This document shows, one piece after another, positions 61,977 through 64,000 of a DNA stretch of 64,000 nucleotides (positions are counted from its first letter, which is position 1; each line of letters opens with the position of its first letter). The stretch comes from Pedobacter zeaxanthinifaciens. GTDB taxonomy: Bacteria > Bacteroidota > Bacteroidia > Sphingobacteriales > Sphingobacteriaceae. The stretch lies in NCBI RefSeq assembly GCF_003313335.1, contig NZ_QMHP01000010.1, positions 64,997 through 128,996 of the forward strand, written 5' to 3'. The notes under the pieces are model-generated. The model had not been told where the DNA came from. It was given only the letters and a program-made list of their open reading frames with translations, and searched no databases. The position numbers were made by a program, and so were the translations under genes.

Positions 61977-64000
61977 TTGGATTATTTAGCAGGATTAAAC
62001 CCACAACAAAGAGCGGCAGTAGAGAATACCGAAGGACCAGTAATGATTGTAGCTGGTGCAGGTTCGGGAAAAACGAGGGTAATCACCTATCGTGTGGCTC
62101 ACTTGATACAAAAAGGTATAGATCCGTTTAACATTTTGGTATTAACCTTTACTAACAAAGCCAGTAAGGAGATGCGTGAGCGTATCGAAAAAGTGGTGGG
62201 TAGTGAGGCTAAAAGCATTTGGATGGGAACTTTCCACTCGGTTTTCGCTAAAATTTTACGTGTGGAGGCTGAGAGAATTGGCTATCCAAGCAATTTCACT
62301 ATTTACGATACGGACGATTGTAAAAGCTTAATCCGTACTATCCTTAAAGAAATGCAGCTAGACGATAAGCTTTATGCAGCTAACATCGTTTACAACCGTA
62401 TTTCCTCTGCTAAAAACAACCTAGTTTCTGCTGCCGAATACATCAATAACCCAACCATACTAGCTGAAGACATTAGTAATAAAAGACCTGAACTTGGGAG
62501 AATTTACAAAGCCTACTGGGACAGATGTTACAAAGCTGGGGCAATGGATTTTGATGACCTTTTATTTAAAACCAATATTTTATTAAGGGACAACCCTGAT
62601 ATCGTTAACAAATACCAACATAAGTTTAAATACATTATGGTGGATGAGTACCAGGATACCAACCACTCGCAGTACACCATTGTAAAAAAACTTGCGGCAG
62701 CTCATGAAAATATCTGTGTGGTTGGTGACGATGCACAAAGTATCTATGCCTTCCGTGGGGCTAATATCCAAAACATTTTAAATGTGGAGCGTGATTATCC
62801 AGACTTGAAAGTTTACAAATTGGAACAAAATTACCGCTCTACACAAAACATTGTTGAGGTTGCCAATAGCATTATTGCCAACAACAAAAATCAGTTGGAA
62901 AAGAATGTATTTTCTTCCAATGAAAAGGGTGATAAAATTAAAATATCAAGAGCTTTTACTGATAACGAAGAAGGTAAACTAGTAGCCGAAGCCATTGTAC
63001 AGGAACGTAGCGGAAATGGTTTAAATTATACTGATTTCGCTATTCTGTACCGTACCAATGCACAAAGTAGGGCCATGGAGGAGGCTTTGCGCAAGCTCAA
63101 TGTCCCTTACAAAATATACGGCGGCCTTTCTTTCTACCAACGTAAAGAGATCAAAGATTTAATTGCTTACTTCCGATTAACTTTCAACCCGGCAGATGAG
63201 GAAGCCTTGAAGCGTATCATCAACTATCCTCGTCGTGGTTTGGGCGATACTACCTTGGATAAAGTTTCTGTAGCAGCTAATGAGCACGGCATTACGATGT
63301 GGCAGGTCATTTGTGCCCCCCACCAATATTTGGGCGGGCGCATCCCTAATCAACTGAACGATTTTGCGATGATGATTAAGGCATTTGCTGCAGAGTCTAC
63401 AAAGTTAGATGCTTACGAAACCGCTTTATACATTGCCCAACATTCTGGCATTTTAAAGGATTTGCACAGCGATGATAGCGTTGAAGGCAGGGCCCGCTAC
63501 GAAAATATCCAGGAGTTATTAGCCGGTATCAAAGAGTTTGCAGAGCGTGAAGATATTGAAGACCGCAGCTTGGCTATTTTCATGCAGGATGTGGCTTTGT
63601 TGACCAATGATGATAAAGACAAGGACAAAGATGCAGATACCGTATCGTTAATGACCATACACTCGGCAAAAGGCCTGGAATTTAAAAATGTATTTGTGGT
63701 TGGTTTGGAAGAGAACCTATTCCCCTCGCAAATGTCGGTAAATTCTAGAGCTGATTTGGAAGAGGAACGTCGATTATTTTATGTGGCAATCACTAGAGCA
63801 GAAAAGAAACTAACATTAACTTATGCCACTTCTCGTTACCGTTGGGGCACGTTAACCTCCTGCGAACCGAGTCGTTTCATTAACGAAATTAATCCCTCGT
63901 ATTTAGAGCTAGATGCCTTAAAACAAGCAAAACCAAGCTACAGCAGCGGCGGCTTTGATACGGAGAGAAAAAGTTGGAGCCAACAAAGGGAGCTACCACA
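61977..64000 (+). CDS. pcrA: UvrD/PcrA-type DNA helicase, cut by window end
   Basis: At least 674 codons of a superfamily 1A helicase, running off the window. It starts at TTG 61977 with a ggaag upstream and DYLAGLNPQQRAAVEN. Walker A is GAGSGKT; motif II DEYQDTNH, motif III GDDAQSIYAFRGA, motif IV QNYRSTQNI, motif V TIHSAKGLEFKNV and motif VI VAITRAEKKL are all intact. The C-terminal part reads SRYRWGTLTSCEPSRF. PcrA/UvrD act in nucleotide excision and mismatch repair and rolling-circle replication. Confidence 0.93.
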   Translation, partial: MDYLAGLNPQQRAAVENTEGPVMIVAGAGSGKTRVITYRVAHLIQKGIDPFNILVLTFTNKASKEMRERIEKVVGSEAKSIWMGTFHSVFAKILRVEAERIGYPSNFTIYDTDDCKSLIRTILKEMQLDDKLYAANIVYNRISSAKNNLVSAAEYINNPTILAEDISNKRPELGRIYKAYWDRCYKAGAMDFDDLLFKTNILLRDNPDIVNKYQHKFKYIMVDEYQDTNHSQYTIVKKLAAAHENICVVGDDAQSIYAFRGANIQNILNVERDYPDLKVYKLEQNYRSTQNIVEVANSIIANNKNQLEKNVFSSNEKGDKIKISRAFTDNEEGKLVAEAIVQERSGNGLNYTDFAILYRTNAQSRAMEEALRKLNVPYKIYGGLSFYQRKEIKDLIAYFRLTFNPADEEALKRIINYPRRGLGDTTLDKVSVAANEHGITMWQVICAPHQYLGGRIPNQLNDFAMMIKAFAAESTKLDAYETALYIAQHSGILKDLHSDDSVEGRARYENIQELLAGIKEFAEREDIEDRSLAIFMQDVALLTNDDKDKDKDADTVSLMTIHSAKGLEFKNVFVVGLEENLFPSQMSVNSRADLEEERRLFYVAITRAEKKLTLTYATSRYRWGTLTSCEPSRFINEINPSYLELDALKQAKPSYSSGGFDTERKSWSQQRELP

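Overview
This window looks like an ordinary chromosomal stretch of a Bacteroidota bacterium, most likely family Sphingobacteriaceae and close to Pedobacter. The evidence is AT-rich DNA, few Shine-Dalgarno sequences, many TAnnTTTG promoter elements just ahead of start codons, and marker genes such as gldC, a TamL-type lipoprotein, a PUR-domain DUF3276 protein, a long NusB, DUF5522, DUF3810 and DUF5362. I found no rRNA, phage, transposase or CRISPR array. One tRNA gene (Cys, GCA) is present.

Layout. 1-603 holds two copies of a 129-bp direct repeat. 604-9185 carries a YciI-type secreted protein, cydAB (cytochrome bd oxidase) behind a promoter palindrome, a secreted metallo-beta-lactamase-fold hydrolase, a nucleoside-diphosphate-sugar-epimerase-like protein, tag, and an acetate-type Na+/solute symporter with its DUF485 partner. 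9186-14103 has iscS, glmM, a methyltransferase, a PAP2 phosphatase and a ZIP metal transporter. 14262-20491 is a cytochrome c maturation locus (ccmB, ccmC, ccmD-like, then glutamate dehydrogenase, then ccmE, ccmF), followed by a Rossmann protein, ferredoxin, iscX, kdsC and maf. 24255-34162 contains a hybrid histidine kinase, gldC, a DEAD-box helicase, dihydroorotase, miaE, a glycosyltransferase and ychF. 34466-43974 has a class A beta-lactamase-like protein, a PUR protein, an ABC exporter, a leucine-dehydrogenase-like protein and the cluster nusB, DUF1573, yajC, ybbR, coaE. 44001-52371 has DUF5522, tspO, a patatin-barrel protein, a 56-residue basic protein, tRNA-Cys, a TrmH methylase, tamL and pyrD. 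52372-53460 looks like an acquired single-gene cassette. 53463 to the end has a YfiT-like protein, hscA, secreted and PH-domain proteins, DUF493 and the 5' part of a UvrD/PcrA helicase.

The genes support aerobic respiration (cydAB, cytochrome c maturation), Fe-S cluster assembly spread over several sites (iscS, fdx, iscX, hscA), envelope biogenesis (glmM, kdsC, tamL, patatin-barrel, ABC exporter) and pyrimidine synthesis (pyrC, pyrD).

The most unusual observations are: a CcmE with Cys instead of the heme-binding His (CxxxY); a leucine-dehydrogenase-like protein whose catalytic Lys position reads Ala; a class A beta-lactamase-like protein without the deacylating Glu; an attC-like imperfect palindrome with one bulged base behind an odd membrane-protein gene; and a perfect 12-bp palindrome abutting the cyd promoter element. 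I see no wholly new multi-gene system; the cassette and the variant Ccm locus come closest.
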